Counted from the stretch's first letter, positions 45,354-54,913 are shown. The stretch: DNA of 64,000 nucleotides from CAYNST01 sp964434105 (GCA_964434105.1 CAYSTJ010000003.1:69601-133600), one strand, 5' to 3'. The notes: generated by a model not told the origin, from the sequence alone. Program-made: numbers and translations.

Positions 45354-45861
45354 CTGCAGCTAACCGTTTAAATTATTGGGAACTCCCGGCGGTAGAAGGG
45401 ACATCATTTTCTGCCGGTTCACCGGTTTAAAGAGAGAGTCTGCCACCGGGTCGGCCGGCAGCACCAAATTTTGGGCCAAGTATGCCAGAGATGTGTCGTG
45501 AGAGCGCTCGCCAGGTCCATGTGTTGATGATCCCGGTTGTGCGTCGCTTCACAGTTGACATCGAAGTTGACGTCATATACCGAACCTGTCGTGAATATTG
45601 CCTTTTTGGGCAAATCGCTGCAGGATCAATTCGTTACACGCCAACGTGGTGCACGCTTTGACAGGGGCATGCCCAAGACTTGCCCCAAAGGGAACCTCAA
45701 CTGAATTCTGCGGACTAAAAATGAGTAAAAAAATGCTGGGCGATGCACAAAAGCAACACGAGGTTCAGCGTATTGCCAGCGCCTATTTGGTAAACGGGCG
45801 CAAATTCGCTATGTTATAGTAAGTATCCTAAAAAGATTTACAGCGGGACGAACGAATTTTG
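45354..45861. other. Divergent intergenic region between the subtilase gene and prc
   Basis: About 500 bp without a supported gene; it must hold the promoters of both neighbours. A short plus-strand frame from the ATG at 45721 could encode 32 residues (MSKKMLGDAQKQ...), but it lacks a ribosome site and known relatives by eye. No terminator or strong repeat is visible. Confidence 0.5.
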
Positions 45862-47955
45862 ATGAAGTCATATCTCAGCAGCGTCGCAATTGCACTGGCT
45901 TTGGTAACCACACTACCTGCTCACGCAGTCACTGAAGCCCTAAAGCCCACCAGTACGCAGTCCATTACCACCATTGACATAATCGACAAGCTGTCAAAGC
46001 GTCATTACCGCAATCTGGTGCTGGATGACGCCCTCTCGGAAGCTTTCCTCAATGGTTATCTCGACAGTCTGGACCCCGGCCGACTTTACCTGCTGCAGTC
46101 GGATGTACAGAAATTCGAAGCGGACAAAAAGAAACATGACGACTATCTGAAAAAGGGCAATCTCCAGCCTGGCTTCGATATCTACCATACCTACCGCCAG
46201 CGGGTCTCCACGCGGCTGGAGTGGATCCTCGCCCGCCTGGAGGACCCGGAACTAAAGTTCGATTTCACCGTTAAGGAAGCCGTCGAGCGCGACCGCAAAA
46301 ACGCACCCTGGCCTAAAGACCAGAAGGAAGCCGACGCCCTGTGGCAGAAGCACCTCAAACTGAACGTACTCAATCTTAAGCTGGCCGGCAAGACCGTTGA
46401 AGAGGCCCGCGAGACCGTCACGCGACGCTACCGCAATCAGCTCAATCGTATCCGTCAGCAGAACAGCCAGGATGTGTTTGAGGCGCTGATCAATTCCTTT
46501 ACAACACTTTACGACCCACACACCAATTATTTTTCGCCGCGGACCTCCCAGAACTTCAATATCAACATGTCCCTGCAGCTGGAAGGTATCGGCGCCGTAT
46601 TGCAGTCGGAAGACGAGCACACCAAGGTTGTGCGTCTGGTGGCTGGAGGGCCCGCCGACAAGCAGGGCCAACTCAAACCGGCCGACCGTATAATCAGTGT
46701 CGGGCAGGGTACTGACGGCGAACTGGTGGACGTGGTGGGCTGGCGTCTGGACGAAGTCGTTGATCTGATACGCGGCAAGAAAGGCACCACCGTGAAACTG
46801 GAAGTCCTGTCGGGCGATACCGACGCCAAAACCGTGGCTATTCAGCGTGGCACCGTCAAGCTCGAAGATCAGGCGGCCCAGAAAGCCGTGCTGGAGGTCA
46901 GCGACGGCGAGCGTATGCGCAAGGTGGGCGTCATCGATATTCCGGCGTTTTATCATGATTTCGAAGCCTATCGCCGCGGTGATAAGGATTACCGAAGCAC
47001 AAGCCGGGACGTTGCCGAACTGCTGCAGGAGCTGGAAAAGGAAAACATCGAAGGTCTCATTCTGGACCTGCGCGACAATGGCGGCGGATCTCTGCAGGAA
47101 GCCACCATGCTGACCGACCTGTTTATTGATCAGGGCCCCGTGGTGCAGATACGTGAAGCAAACGGGCGGGTTAGCCAGCACAACCGATCACGCGCCAAGG
47201 CGCGGTACCGCGGACCGTTGATCGTGATGGTAAACCGGCTCAGTGCTTCGGCGTCCGAGATCTTTGCCGGTGCCATTCAGGATTATAACCGGGGCATCAT
47301 TGTCGGCTCACAGTCGTTTGGCAAAGGGACTGTGCAGTTGCTGAACGAACTGCCGGAAGGTGCCCTGAAACTGACCGAATCGAAATTTTATCGGGTATCC
47401 GGCGAAAGCACCCAACACCGGGGCATCGTGCCCGATATCAATATGCCGTTCTTTATCAATCACGATGAAGTCGGCGAGTCGGCGTATGATAATGCCCTGC
47501 CCTGGGACAAAATAAGCCCGGCCAAGCATGGCACTTATTTTGACTTCTCTGCCCTGTTGCCAAAACTCGACAAGCGGCATTCCGAGCGCGCTATAAAAGA
47601 TCCCGAGTACGTCAGGATTCTCGACCAGATTGCCCTGAACGAGAAAAACCGCAAGCGTACGACGATTTCCCTGAATGAGGAAGAGCGATTGGCAGAAAAG
47701 GAGGCTCAGGAAATCGCCGAGATGGAAATCGAGAACAAACTTCGGCGCGCCACGGGTCTTGAACCTTTTAAAACGCTGAAAGACTACCGGGAATTTGACA
47801 CCGCGGATCAGGAAAAGGCCGAAGCGGAAGCGGCGAAAGCCCAGCCCACTATTGACCTGAAAGGGGATGCATTGTTAACCGAAACCGGTTATATGATGCT
47901 GGATATGGTAGACATGATGGAAAAATCCGAACAACAGCGGGTAGCCAATTTTTAA
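45862..47955 (+). CDS. prc: Carboxy-terminal processing (tail-specific) protease Prc/Tsp
   Basis: Periplasmic Ser/Lys-dyad protease that trims C-terminal tails and controls murein hydrolases and lipoproteins. 697 residues, full length for Prc, starting at the ATG at 45862. Order: signal peptide (1-23), N-terminal helical domain, PDZ domain at about 235-330 (LEGIGAVLQSEDEHTKVVRL, GGPADKQGQLKPAD), S41 protease core at about 340-560 with LRDNGGGSLQEA, the nucleophile Ser in RLSASASEIFAGA and the general-base Lys in SQSFGKGTVQ, and the DUF3340 C-terminal helix region. An inverted repeat with T-rich tail follows. Confidence 0.95.
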   Translation: MKSYLSSVAIALALVTTLPAHAVTEALKPTSTQSITTIDIIDKLSKRHYRNLVLDDALSEAFLNGYLDSLDPGRLYLLQSDVQKFEADKKKHDDYLKKGNLQPGFDIYHTYRQRVSTRLEWILARLEDPELKFDFTVKEAVERDRKNAPWPKDQKEADALWQKHLKLNVLNLKLAGKTVEEARETVTRRYRNQLNRIRQQNSQDVFEALINSFTTLYDPHTNYFSPRTSQNFNINMSLQLEGIGAVLQSEDEHTKVVRLVAGGPADKQGQLKPADRIISVGQGTDGELVDVVGWRLDEVVDLIRGKKGTTVKLEVLSGDTDAKTVAIQRGTVKLEDQAAQKAVLEVSDGERMRKVGVIDIPAFYHDFEAYRRGDKDYRSTSRDVAELLQELEKENIEGLILDLRDNGGGSLQEATMLTDLFIDQGPVVQIREANGRVSQHNRSRAKARYRGPLIVMVNRLSASASEIFAGAIQDYNRGIIVGSQSFGKGTVQLLNELPEGALKLTESKFYRVSGESTQHRGIVPDINMPFFINHDEVGESAYDNALPWDKISPAKHGTYFDFSALLPKLDKRHSERAIKDPEYVRILDQIALNEKNRKRTTISLNEEERLAEKEAQEIAEMEIENKLRRATGLEPFKTLKDYREFDTADQEKAEAEAAKAQPTIDLKGDALLTETGYMMLDMVDMMEKSEQQRVANF

Positions 47956-48023
47956 TGTATTATGGATGCACGCCGTAGCGCACGCGCAACACTTGAAGCA
48001 CGCTCCGTGCGCGTCCCAGGAAC

Positions 48024-48046
48024 AAGCCCCGACAGGGGCTTTATTC
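48024..48046 (+). terminator. Terminator after prc
   Basis: AAGCCCC, a GACA loop and GGGGCTT form a perfect seven-bp stem followed by TATTCGTT, about 70 bp after the prc stop and 50 bp before xthA. The T tract is short, so efficiency may be moderate. Confidence 0.6.
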
Positions 48047-48094
48047 GTTCTGGTCACCCGTCATCTCCCTTAAGGATTTTCACACTGGCCCACC

Positions 48095-48919
48095 ATGAAA
48101 TGTGTATCTTTTAACGTCAACAGTATTCGTATGCGCCTGCACCAGCTCGAGGCAGTCGTTGCAAAGTATCAACCGGATTTTATTGGCCTGCAGGAAACCA
48201 AGGTAACTGATGCCGAGTTCCCATTGGATGCCATTAACGCGCTCGGATATCATGTCGAGTTCACCGGCCAGAAAACCCATTACGGCGTCGCCTTATTGTC
48301 ACGCTTCCCATTCCGCCACTGCATCAAGGGCTTTGTCGATGATACTGAAGAATCCCAGAAGCGATTTATCGGTGGGCAGTTTGAACTGGACGATGGGTCC
48401 CGAGTGGCCATTCTCAACGGGTATTTTCCCCAGGGCGAAAGTCGCCACCACCCGGTCAAGTTTCCCAATAAGCAAAAATATTATGCCGACCTGCTTTTGC
48501 ACCTGAAGTCACTCCATAGCGAACATGATCCGCTGATTCTGATGGGCGACATGAATGTGTCTCATACTGATCAGGATATCGGTATCGGCGAGGACAATCG
48601 AAAACGGTGGCTACAGACGGGAAAGTGCAGTTTTCTGCCGGAAGAACGGGAATGGCTTAATCAGCTGCTGCAGTGGGGGCTGGTGGATACCTACCGTCAG
48701 GTTCATGGCGATGCAGGTACGCAGTACAGCTGGTTTGACTATCGCAGTAAAGGTTTTGAACGGGATCCGAAACGTGGCCTGAGAATTGATTTGATTCTGG
48801 CCAGCGCCGGACTGGCACAGGCCTGCGACGGTGCGGGGATCGACTATGACATTCGAGCCATGGAAAAGCCATCCGATCACTGTCCTGTCTGGGCATCTTT
48901 CACAACGGCTGCGAAATAA
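48095..48919 (+). CDS. xthA: Exodeoxyribonuclease III
   Basis: Apurinic/apyrimidinic endonuclease and 3'-5' exonuclease of base-excision repair, 274 residues, close to E. coli XthA (268). The EEP fold signatures are all there: FNVNSIRMRL, the metal-binding Glu in IGLQETKV, LNGYFPQGESRHHP, GDMNVSHTDQDIGIG, RGLRIDLILAS and PSDHCPVWASF. ATG at 48095 is preceded by a short leader; it is probably a single-gene transcript following the prc terminator. Confidence 0.96.
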   Translation: MKCVSFNVNSIRMRLHQLEAVVAKYQPDFIGLQETKVTDAEFPLDAINALGYHVEFTGQKTHYGVALLSRFPFRHCIKGFVDDTEESQKRFIGGQFELDDGSRVAILNGYFPQGESRHHPVKFPNKQKYYADLLLHLKSLHSEHDPLILMGDMNVSHTDQDIGIGEDNRKRWLQTGKCSFLPEEREWLNQLLQWGLVDTYRQVHGDAGTQYSWFDYRSKGFERDPKRGLRIDLILASAGLAQACDGAGIDYDIRAMEKPSDHCPVWASFTTAAK

Positions 48920-48991
48920 ACTCCGGCGCTACAACGACGGGCGCCAGTCTGCGCCCTTCCTCACGGGAACTCCGGTCTCAACAAGGCACTG

Positions 48992-51082
48992 TCAAGCGTC
49001 AAGCCAGTAGCGCAGGTCCCTGGTGTCATTCACGAGTTTTTCAATTTCAATAAAATGGTCGGCGCCGGCTTCCAGCATTTCGCGCTGCGCTGCGGCCGGG
49101 CCCATTCCTACAATCGGATTAATCCGTTCTACGCCTTTTTCCAGTTCGGACACCCTGATCGCACTTATGCAGCCCAGATCCTCTATTCCCGTGTATTCGA
49201 TAATGTACCGATCATAGGTTTTTTCGTCGAGGTACCGGGGTAACTGTTTTATATCGCCCAGCCGGGTAATACGCGTTGTCTGTGACTCACTGATGGCGGA
49301 CGCATTGAATGCTTTGCCAATCGCTATCCATAAAATGGAAACGGTTCCCTGCGGCCTGGCAGACTGTACCGGCTCCAGATCGGATACATAACGCATGGCA
49401 ATCTGCAGTTCGAAAATGCCGGCGGGTTTGTCGACAAAATGAACCAGCGGCGATTCGTGTACCATTCGGTCGGAAAAGTACTTGCGCGCCTTGGGCGACG
49501 TTATCACGAAATGATGCGTGTACTTGAGTTCGTTATGATCGAGCAGCTCGTTACAGAACTGCGATGCCGCCTCATCTACAGGCGTCGCGCAGTAGATAAC
49601 GCGCTCAATCAGCTTTCCGGTATTCAGGGAGGCTACCAGCAGTTTCACAGCTTTTTTGAAATCCGTGCAGGTTTCCACGTCAAAGCCGAGGATGCCAAGC
49701 TCCAGGCGCCGACTGTCCACCCATCGTGCGTAGGGGTGCACCAGTAGCACGCTGCGGCCTTTGAACGGTGGATTGGAGAAATCGACCTCCGGACTCCCCT
49801 TCGCCACTTCCATTTGCAGCCTGAGCCGCAACCAGCGGCCCTCCTGGATTTCCGGGCTGCCAATTTCCAGATCGCCCCCCATGCTCTCGGCCAACCCTTT
49901 CGCGACAACCAGATCAAGTCCCGGCTGAACAGGTAATTCGCTCTGCTCACCAAAAAAACCCCGTTTCACCAACGGAAGCTGTCTGATCAGACTTATCTGC
50001 AATTCGCCATGATTGCCGAACTCACGCAAATAATCGGTCTCAACGAAGACCAGTCCTTCCGAAGACTGCGCCAGAACACTCCTGATCATGGCGTCGACAA
50101 TCTGTCCCAGGCGACTGACTTCACCGACCAGATGCGCCGGCAGGGCTGGCGAAAAAGCCGTTTCCAGTTCGATACCCTTACGTTCTGCCGCCTCCATCTG
50201 CTCGCCCGTCAGGAACCGAAGATAATGATAGGCATTAAAGGCGGTTGGAGCGAGGTCCAGCTCCTTATGCAGTACCCGCCGAAAATCGCGCACATAATCC
50301 CTTATTTCCGCCAGTTCATCTGCACGTGAGGCTGGCGGTGCATTCGGGCTCAAAGCCTCTGTCAGTTTTTGTAATCGCTCATCAAGCAGCGCTATAAACT
50401 CCTGATTAAGCGCAACACTGGCCCGGGTATCCCGCTTCTCCTCCTCCAGCGTATGGGCTCGGTGCGACAGGCTGTATGCCGCCTCCAATTGTTCCCAATA
50501 GCTTTTGGATATCAGCTCGCAATGGTGGTTGAGGGTCCAGTAAAACATCACCAGTATCAACCCGTAAAACACCCCGGTCAGTTCCCCAATGAAAAAGGTG
50601 CAGGCCGCGGCGGGGACGATTCCGATGAACTGGTAAATCGACAGAAACTTTTGAAATGGCGCGAACGCATTGGCCGTAATGGAAAAAAATACCACCGTAT
50701 AGAGCCACAATAGCGGCGACATGCCCGATAAATCGAGTGTCAGGGTAAAACTGCCGAGGATCAGCGCCCACCAGCATGCACCCACCAGCGTCACGAAAAA
50801 ATACCGATTGCGCCACGCTGCCGGCGCACGCGGGTAGATCGTATCGAATCGGAATAGCAGGTATCCGCGGAACAGCGCTGTCAGCATCAGTCCGCTGGTG
50901 AGCACCATCGTGAGGTGCGGGTGCGCCTGATAGAATTCGGGTTCAAATGCCAGGCACAGAATATAGATCAGTATATTTGAAATAATGCCGCGCCGGCTGT
51001 ATTTCACCATCCGCGCGTCCGTCTGACGAATGATCTGCCGGTTTTTTTGAACTTTCAACTGCGGTTCAAACAGAGTTAACAT
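48992..51082 (-). CDS. Membrane sensor with degenerate histidine kinase and receiver-like domains
   Basis: Inner-membrane protein, 696 residues from the ATG at 51082 (AAGGCGA upstream). A longer frame starts at 51151, but its start lies in a GC-rich hairpin and lacks a ribosome site. Six or so helices occupy about 30-200, then a coiled coil (about 205-250). Next is a region that resembles a histidine kinase but has no phosphoacceptor His motif and no N box; only a G2-like segment GLDLVVAKGLAESMGGDLEI survives (about 410-430). Two receiver-like domains follow at about 440-560 and 578-690: the first begins VLLVHPYARW, with His-Pro where the acidic pair belongs, and neither has a clear acceptor Asp. 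It is probably a pseudo-hybrid-kinase. It follows etfA in the same direction after about 90 bp. Confidence 0.72.
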   Translation of the reverse strand: MLTLFEPQLKVQKNRQIIRQTDARMVKYSRRGIISNILIYILCLAFEPEFYQAHPHLTMVLTSGLMLTALFRGYLLFRFDTIYPRAPAAWRNRYFFVTLVGACWWALILGSFTLTLDLSGMSPLLWLYTVVFFSITANAFAPFQKFLSIYQFIGIVPAAACTFFIGELTGVFYGLILVMFYWTLNHHCELISKSYWEQLEAAYSLSHRAHTLEEEKRDTRASVALNQEFIALLDERLQKLTEALSPNAPPASRADELAEIRDYVRDFRRVLHKELDLAPTAFNAYHYLRFLTGEQMEAAERKGIELETAFSPALPAHLVGEVSRLGQIVDAMIRSVLAQSSEGLVFVETDYLREFGNHGELQISLIRQLPLVKRGFFGEQSELPVQPGLDLVVAKGLAESMGGDLEIGSPEIQEGRWLRLRLQMEVAKGSPEVDFSNPPFKGRSVLLVHPYARWVDSRRLELGILGFDVETCTDFKKAVKLLVASLNTGKLIERVIYCATPVDEAASQFCNELLDHNELKYTHHFVITSPKARKYFSDRMVHESPLVHFVDKPAGIFELQIAMRYVSDLEPVQSARPQGTVSILWIAIGKAFNASAISESQTTRITRLGDIKQLPRYLDEKTYDRYIIEYTGIEDLGCISAIRVSELEKGVERINPIVGMGPAAAQREMLEAGADHFIEIEKLVNDTRDLRYWLDA

Positions 51083-51122
51083 TCGTTCGCCTTCGGGAAT
51101 AGCCTGTCGGGTGTTTCGCTCT

Positions 51123-51149
51123 GCGGCGCCGGCGCTGAGCCGGCGCCGC
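51123..51149 (-). terminator. GC-rich hairpin between etfA and the sensor gene
   Basis: GCGGCGCCGGC and GCCGGCGCCGC form a perfect 11-bp stem around a five-base loop, starting 21 bp after the etfA stop on the minus strand. No T run follows, so it is a candidate weak terminator, attenuator or mRNA-stabilising element for etfBA rather than a sure terminator. Confidence 0.5.
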
Positions 51150-51169
51150 ATAAAGCGGCGGCTCGCGGG

Positions 51170-52099
51170 TTAAAGTTTACTGGTCAGCTCTGGAACCGCC
51201 TCAAAAAGGTCTGCCGTCAGGCTGTAATCAGCGACCTGGAAGATGGGAGAATCCGCATCCTTGTTAATGGCAACCACCACTTTCGACCCCTGCATGCCGG
51301 CCAGATGCTGAATGGCTCCCGAAATGCCGACGGCGATATACAGATCCGGCGCAACAATTTTTCCCGTTTGCCCGACCTGCAGGTCATTCGGAACGTACCC
51401 CGCGTCAACCGCCGCCCGGGATGCCCCTACAGCGCCGCCCAGCTTGTCAGCCAGCGCGTAGAGCATGTCGAAATTCTCTGCGCTGCCCAGTGCGCGTCCG
51501 CCGGACACGACGACTCTGGCTGAAGTCAGGTCCGGCCGGTCTGAGTTCGCCAGCTCTTCCCGCTTGAACTGGCTCAGGCCCAGCGCCGGTTGAGGTTCGA
51601 TGGTACGAATACCGACAGGGCTTTCACCCTGCGGCGCTTCGTCAAAGGCGGTTGCCCGAATGGTCAACAGTTTGATGGAATCCGTACTTTGTACCGTGGC
51701 GATTACATTGCCGGCATAAATGGGACGCTTGAACGTGTCTGCTGATTCGATCGCGATCACATCGCTAACGGGCTGCATATCCAGTAATGCGCCCAGTCGC
51801 GGCAGCAAATTTTTTCCGAAAGTTGTTGCCGGCGCCAGCACTGCCGTGTAATTTCCCGCAATGCTGGCAGCAGCAGCGGCTAACTCTTCGGCAAGCAGGT
51901 GTTGATAATGTCCGGCCTGTACGGTGATCACTTCGGTCACCCCGGCAATGGCAGCGGCCTGCGCCGCAGCAGCGTCACATTGCCATCCAATAACCAGCAG
52001 GTGAATATCCTCGTTAAAGCGACCTGCGGCTGACACGGTATTGCGGGTCGCAGGTTTTAACGCCTTGTTATCGTGTTCTGCAATGACCAGTACGCTCAT
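51170..52099 (-). CDS. etfA: Electron transfer flavoprotein subunit alpha
   Basis: FAD-carrying subunit of the soluble electron transfer flavoprotein that takes electrons from acyl-CoA and other dehydrogenases and passes them to ETF-QO. 309 residues, usual length. The C-terminal FAD-binding signature is intact: YVPNDLQVGQTGKIVAPDLY, then GISGAIQHLAGMQGSKVVV and INKDADSPIFQVADY. It overlaps the etfB stop by four bases. Confidence 0.96.
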   Translation of the reverse strand: MSVLVIAEHDNKALKPATRNTVSAAGRFNEDIHLLVIGWQCDAAAAQAAAIAGVTEVITVQAGHYQHLLAEELAAAAASIAGNYTAVLAPATTFGKNLLPRLGALLDMQPVSDVIAIESADTFKRPIYAGNVIATVQSTDSIKLLTIRATAFDEAPQGESPVGIRTIEPQPALGLSQFKREELANSDRPDLTSARVVVSGGRALGSAENFDMLYALADKLGGAVGASRAAVDAGYVPNDLQVGQTGKIVAPDLYIAVGISGAIQHLAGMQGSKVVVAINKDADSPIFQVADYSLTADLFEAVPELTSKL

Positions 52100-52848
52100 G
52101 AAATCACCTTTGCTTCGTTTTTGAGTTTATCAAGCAATTCATCGACTGAACCTACTTTGATGCCGGCTTTGCGCGGCGCTGGCGTTTCCACCTGCAACAG
52201 CGTCGTTCGATTGCGGTCGGCTACGCCCAGTGCATCGGCTGCAACGATATCCGGGGGCTTCTTCTTGGCCTTCATGATATTGGGAAGACTGGCATAGCGT
52301 GGTTCGTTCAGGCGCAGATCCGTGGTTACCACCGCGGGCAGCTTTAAAGAAAGGACTTCCAGACCGCCGTCAATTTCCCGGGTTACTTCGAGGCTGCCGT
52401 CTGCTATGGTCATTTTTGACGCGAATGTGCCCTGCCCCCAGCCCAAAAGCCCTGCCAGCATTTGCCCGGTCTGATTATTGTCACCATCAATCGATTGTTT
52501 GCCCATAAGAACAAGGTCCGGTTTTTCCTTTTCAACGATCGCTTTAAGCAACTTCGCCACCAGCAATGGTTGTGGCGGCGTGTCCGTTTCCACCAGAATC
52601 GCCCGGTCAGCGCCCAGCGCCATGGCGGCCCGCAGCTGTTCCTGCGCCTTGCCGCCGCCAATCGTAACCGTCACTATCTCTGACGCCAGGCCGCTTTCTT
52701 TCAGGCGGATCGCCTCTTCAACCGCAATCTCACAAAATGGATTAATTGACATCTTGGCATTGGCCACATCGACATCCCGGCCATCCGCCGCTGGCCTGAC
52801 CTTAACGTTGTAGTCGACTACCCGTTTTATTGGAACAAGAATCTTCAT
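52096..52848 (-). CDS. etfB: Electron transfer flavoprotein subunit beta
   Basis: AMP-binding partner subunit of ETF, 250 residues. Signatures are PIKRVVDYNVKVRP at the N-terminus, NPFCEIAVEEAIRLKE, GADRAILVET, and the beta-family stretch GKQSIDGDNNQTGQMLAGLL. First gene of the etfBA pair, divergent from the ETF-QO gene across a 227-bp control region that contains several copies of the CTATTCAG-type repeat. Confidence 0.96.
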   Translation of the reverse strand: MKILVPIKRVVDYNVKVRPAADGRDVDVANAKMSINPFCEIAVEEAIRLKESGLASEIVTVTIGGGKAQEQLRAAMALGADRAILVETDTPPQPLLVAKLLKAIVEKEKPDLVLMGKQSIDGDNNQTGQMLAGLLGWGQGTFASKMTIADGSLEVTREIDGGLEVLSLKLPAVVTTDLRLNEPRYASLPNIMKAKKKPPDIVAADALGVADRNRTTLLQVETPAPRKAGIKVGSVDELLDKLKNEAKVIS

Positions 52849-52915
52849 AGCAGAACCGTACTCCCCAGTCTGACGCCCGACACGGTATTCGGGCAGGTAT
52901 TATTCGTGTTACGTT

Positions 52916-53044
52916 GTCGCTATTCAGCTCATGCCCGGAATTCACGTCGCGCTCGGACTATATCTATATCTGGACGTAAACTGAACCGTTACGACTTACG
53001 CTGCGACATAAGCTGAACAGTGACGACTTGAACTGAATGGTTAC
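52916..53044. repeat. CTATTCAG-family repeats in the etfB/ETF-QO intergenic region
   Basis: One direct copy GTCGCTATTCAGC (52916-52928), followed by TCATGCC as in the pta-cydB copy at 35744, and three diverged inverse copies: CTGAACCGTTACGAC (52981), GCTGAACAGTGACGAC (53012) and CTGAATGGTTAC (53033). All lie between the divergent etfB and ETF-QO genes, upstream of the ETF-QO ribosome site. Confidence 0.75.
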
Positions 53045-53075
53045 TTATACTAATACTTTCGGCAAGGATAAGTGC

Positions 53076-54737
53076 ATGATGAGTGACGATAGTAAAGCAG
53101 AACGGGAATCCATGCCATATGATGTGGTCATCGTGGGTGCCGGGCCTGCTGGCCTTAGTGCCGCCTGCAGACTGAAGCAGCTAAACGGCGAGTTGACTGT
53201 CTGTGTCCTGGAAAAGGGATCGGAAGTCGGCGCACACATACTGTCGGGTGCGGTACTGGAGCCAAGAGCGCTGGATGAGCTCTTTCCCGACTGGCAATCG
53301 CTCGGCGCGCCGGTAACCACGGCTGTAAAGCGCGATGAAGTGCACTGGCTAAGCTCGGCGACCAGAGGTCGCAGGCTGTCGTCCGCGCTGGTGCCCCGGA
53401 CCATGCACAACCGGGGAAACTATATCATCAGCCTTGGCAGGTTTTGTCAGTGGCTGGCCGAACAGGCAGAGCAACTGGGTGTCGATATTTTCCCCGGTAT
53501 TCCGGCAGCCGACCTGGTGTATACCGCCGACGGTGCAGTGCAGGGTGTGATTACCCGGGATATGGGCGTAGATGCCAGTGGCAATCGCAAAGCGGGATTC
53601 GCGGCCGGTATGGCGTTGCATGGCAAGTACACCATTTTCAGCGAGGGATGTCGCGGTCATTTGGGCAAAGCCCTGATCCGGCAATTTGCATTGGACAGGC
53701 AACGCAACCCCCAGCACTATGGCCTCGGCATAAAGGAGGTATGGAAAATACCACCCGACCGGTTCGAACCGGGTCTGGTGTTGCATACGGCGGGCTGGCC
53801 ACTCAACCTGTCGAATTCTACCGGCGGCGGATTCCTTTATCAGCTTGATGATCAGCGCGTATCCGTTGGCCTGATTACGGATTTGTCCTATTCGAATCCG
53901 CATCTCAACCCTTATCAGGAATTCCAGCGATTCAAACATCATCCGTTGATCAAGCAATATCTCCAGGGCAGCGAACGGTTAAGCTATGGCGCCCGGGCCG
54001 TTGTGAAAGGCGGATTGCAGTCGCAGCCCCGCCTGCACTTTCCCGGCGGCGCACTGGCGGGCGATAATGCGGGCACCCTGAACTACGCAAAGATAAAGGG
54101 CATCCATACCGCCATGAAATCCGGCATGGTCACGGCCGAGGTCATCCACGCAGCCATTGCGGCGGGGCGCGCCCAGGACGACCTGTCGGAACTGGCCGAC
54201 GCCTATGGTCGCAGCTGGGCCTGGGAGGAGCTGCATCAGCAACGGAACTTCGGTCCGGCACAGCACAAGTGGGGTACCTTTTGGGGCGGCGTCTACAGCT
54301 ATGTCGACATCAACCTGTTCAGGGGTCGACTGCCTGTGACGCTGAACGATCAGCAGCCGGACCACGCGCGCCTGCAGCCTGCCCGGTCCAGCACGGTTAT
54401 CGACTACCCCAGGCCCGATGGTATTATCAGTTTTGATATCGCCTCGTCGGTGTATTTATCCAACACCAATCACGAGGAGGACCAGCCGTGCCACTTGCAG
54501 CTTGCGGATGATTCGATTCCGGTCGCGCATAACCTGCCAGAATTCGACGAACCCGCACAACGTTATTGTCCGGCAGGGGTTTATGAAATCGTTCGGGACA
54601 GCCAGGGCGAGGCGAGCTTTCAAATCAACGCCAGCAATTGCGTGCATTGCAAAACCTGCGACATCAAGGACCCAGCCCAGAATATCAACTGGGTGGTACC
54701 GGAGGGCGGCGGTGGCCCCAATTATCCCGCAATGTAA
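53076..54737 (+). CDS. Electron transfer flavoprotein-ubiquinone oxidoreductase
   Basis: Membrane-associated flavo-iron-sulfur enzyme that oxidises reduced ETF and reduces ubiquinone. 553 residues from the ATG at 53076, with AAGGA seven bases upstream; the ATG at 53037 lies in the repeat region and is less likely. N-terminal FAD fold VVIVGAGPAGLSAACRL, the middle DNAGTLNYAKIKGIHTAM segment, and a C-terminal 4Fe-4S domain with RYCPAGVYEI and NASNCVHCKTCDIKDP carrying four Cys. Together with etfBA it completes the ETF branch feeding the quinone pool. The stop lies 60 bp before a MITE-like repeat. Confidence 0.95.
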   Translation: MMSDDSKAERESMPYDVVIVGAGPAGLSAACRLKQLNGELTVCVLEKGSEVGAHILSGAVLEPRALDELFPDWQSLGAPVTTAVKRDEVHWLSSATRGRRLSSALVPRTMHNRGNYIISLGRFCQWLAEQAEQLGVDIFPGIPAADLVYTADGAVQGVITRDMGVDASGNRKAGFAAGMALHGKYTIFSEGCRGHLGKALIRQFALDRQRNPQHYGLGIKEVWKIPPDRFEPGLVLHTAGWPLNLSNSTGGGFLYQLDDQRVSVGLITDLSYSNPHLNPYQEFQRFKHHPLIKQYLQGSERLSYGARAVVKGGLQSQPRLHFPGGALAGDNAGTLNYAKIKGIHTAMKSGMVTAEVIHAAIAAGRAQDDLSELADAYGRSWAWEELHQQRNFGPAQHKWGTFWGGVYSYVDINLFRGRLPVTLNDQQPDHARLQPARSSTVIDYPRPDGIISFDIASSVYLSNTNHEEDQPCHLQLADDSIPVAHNLPEFDEPAQRYCPAGVYEIVRDSQGEASFQINASNCVHCKTCDIKDPAQNINWVVPEGGGGPNYPAM

Positions 54738-54798
54738 TTCAGCAGGGTAACAGGAAGCCGGCGGCCATCCCTGCGTCGATAAATCGATCGCCAATCCC

Positions 54799-54913
54799 AG
54801 GGCTGTTGATGTTTCGCGATAACTCATTGAAACAAAAAGTCTTTCAGGGTTTTGACCAAAACCGTGAATTTCTTTTAAATCAATTGATTGGATTCAAACG
54901 TCAACAGACCCTA
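54799..54913. repeat. MITE-like element, subfamily 1 (115 bp)
   Basis: Left end AGGGCTGTTGATGTTT and right end AAACGTCAACAGACCCT form terminal inverted repeats. The interior matches the 16147-16260 element from end to end (TTGAAACAAAAAG, CCAAAACCGTGAATT, TAAATCAATTGATT). The right end overlaps the TAG stop of the DUF4823 gene. Confidence 0.85.
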
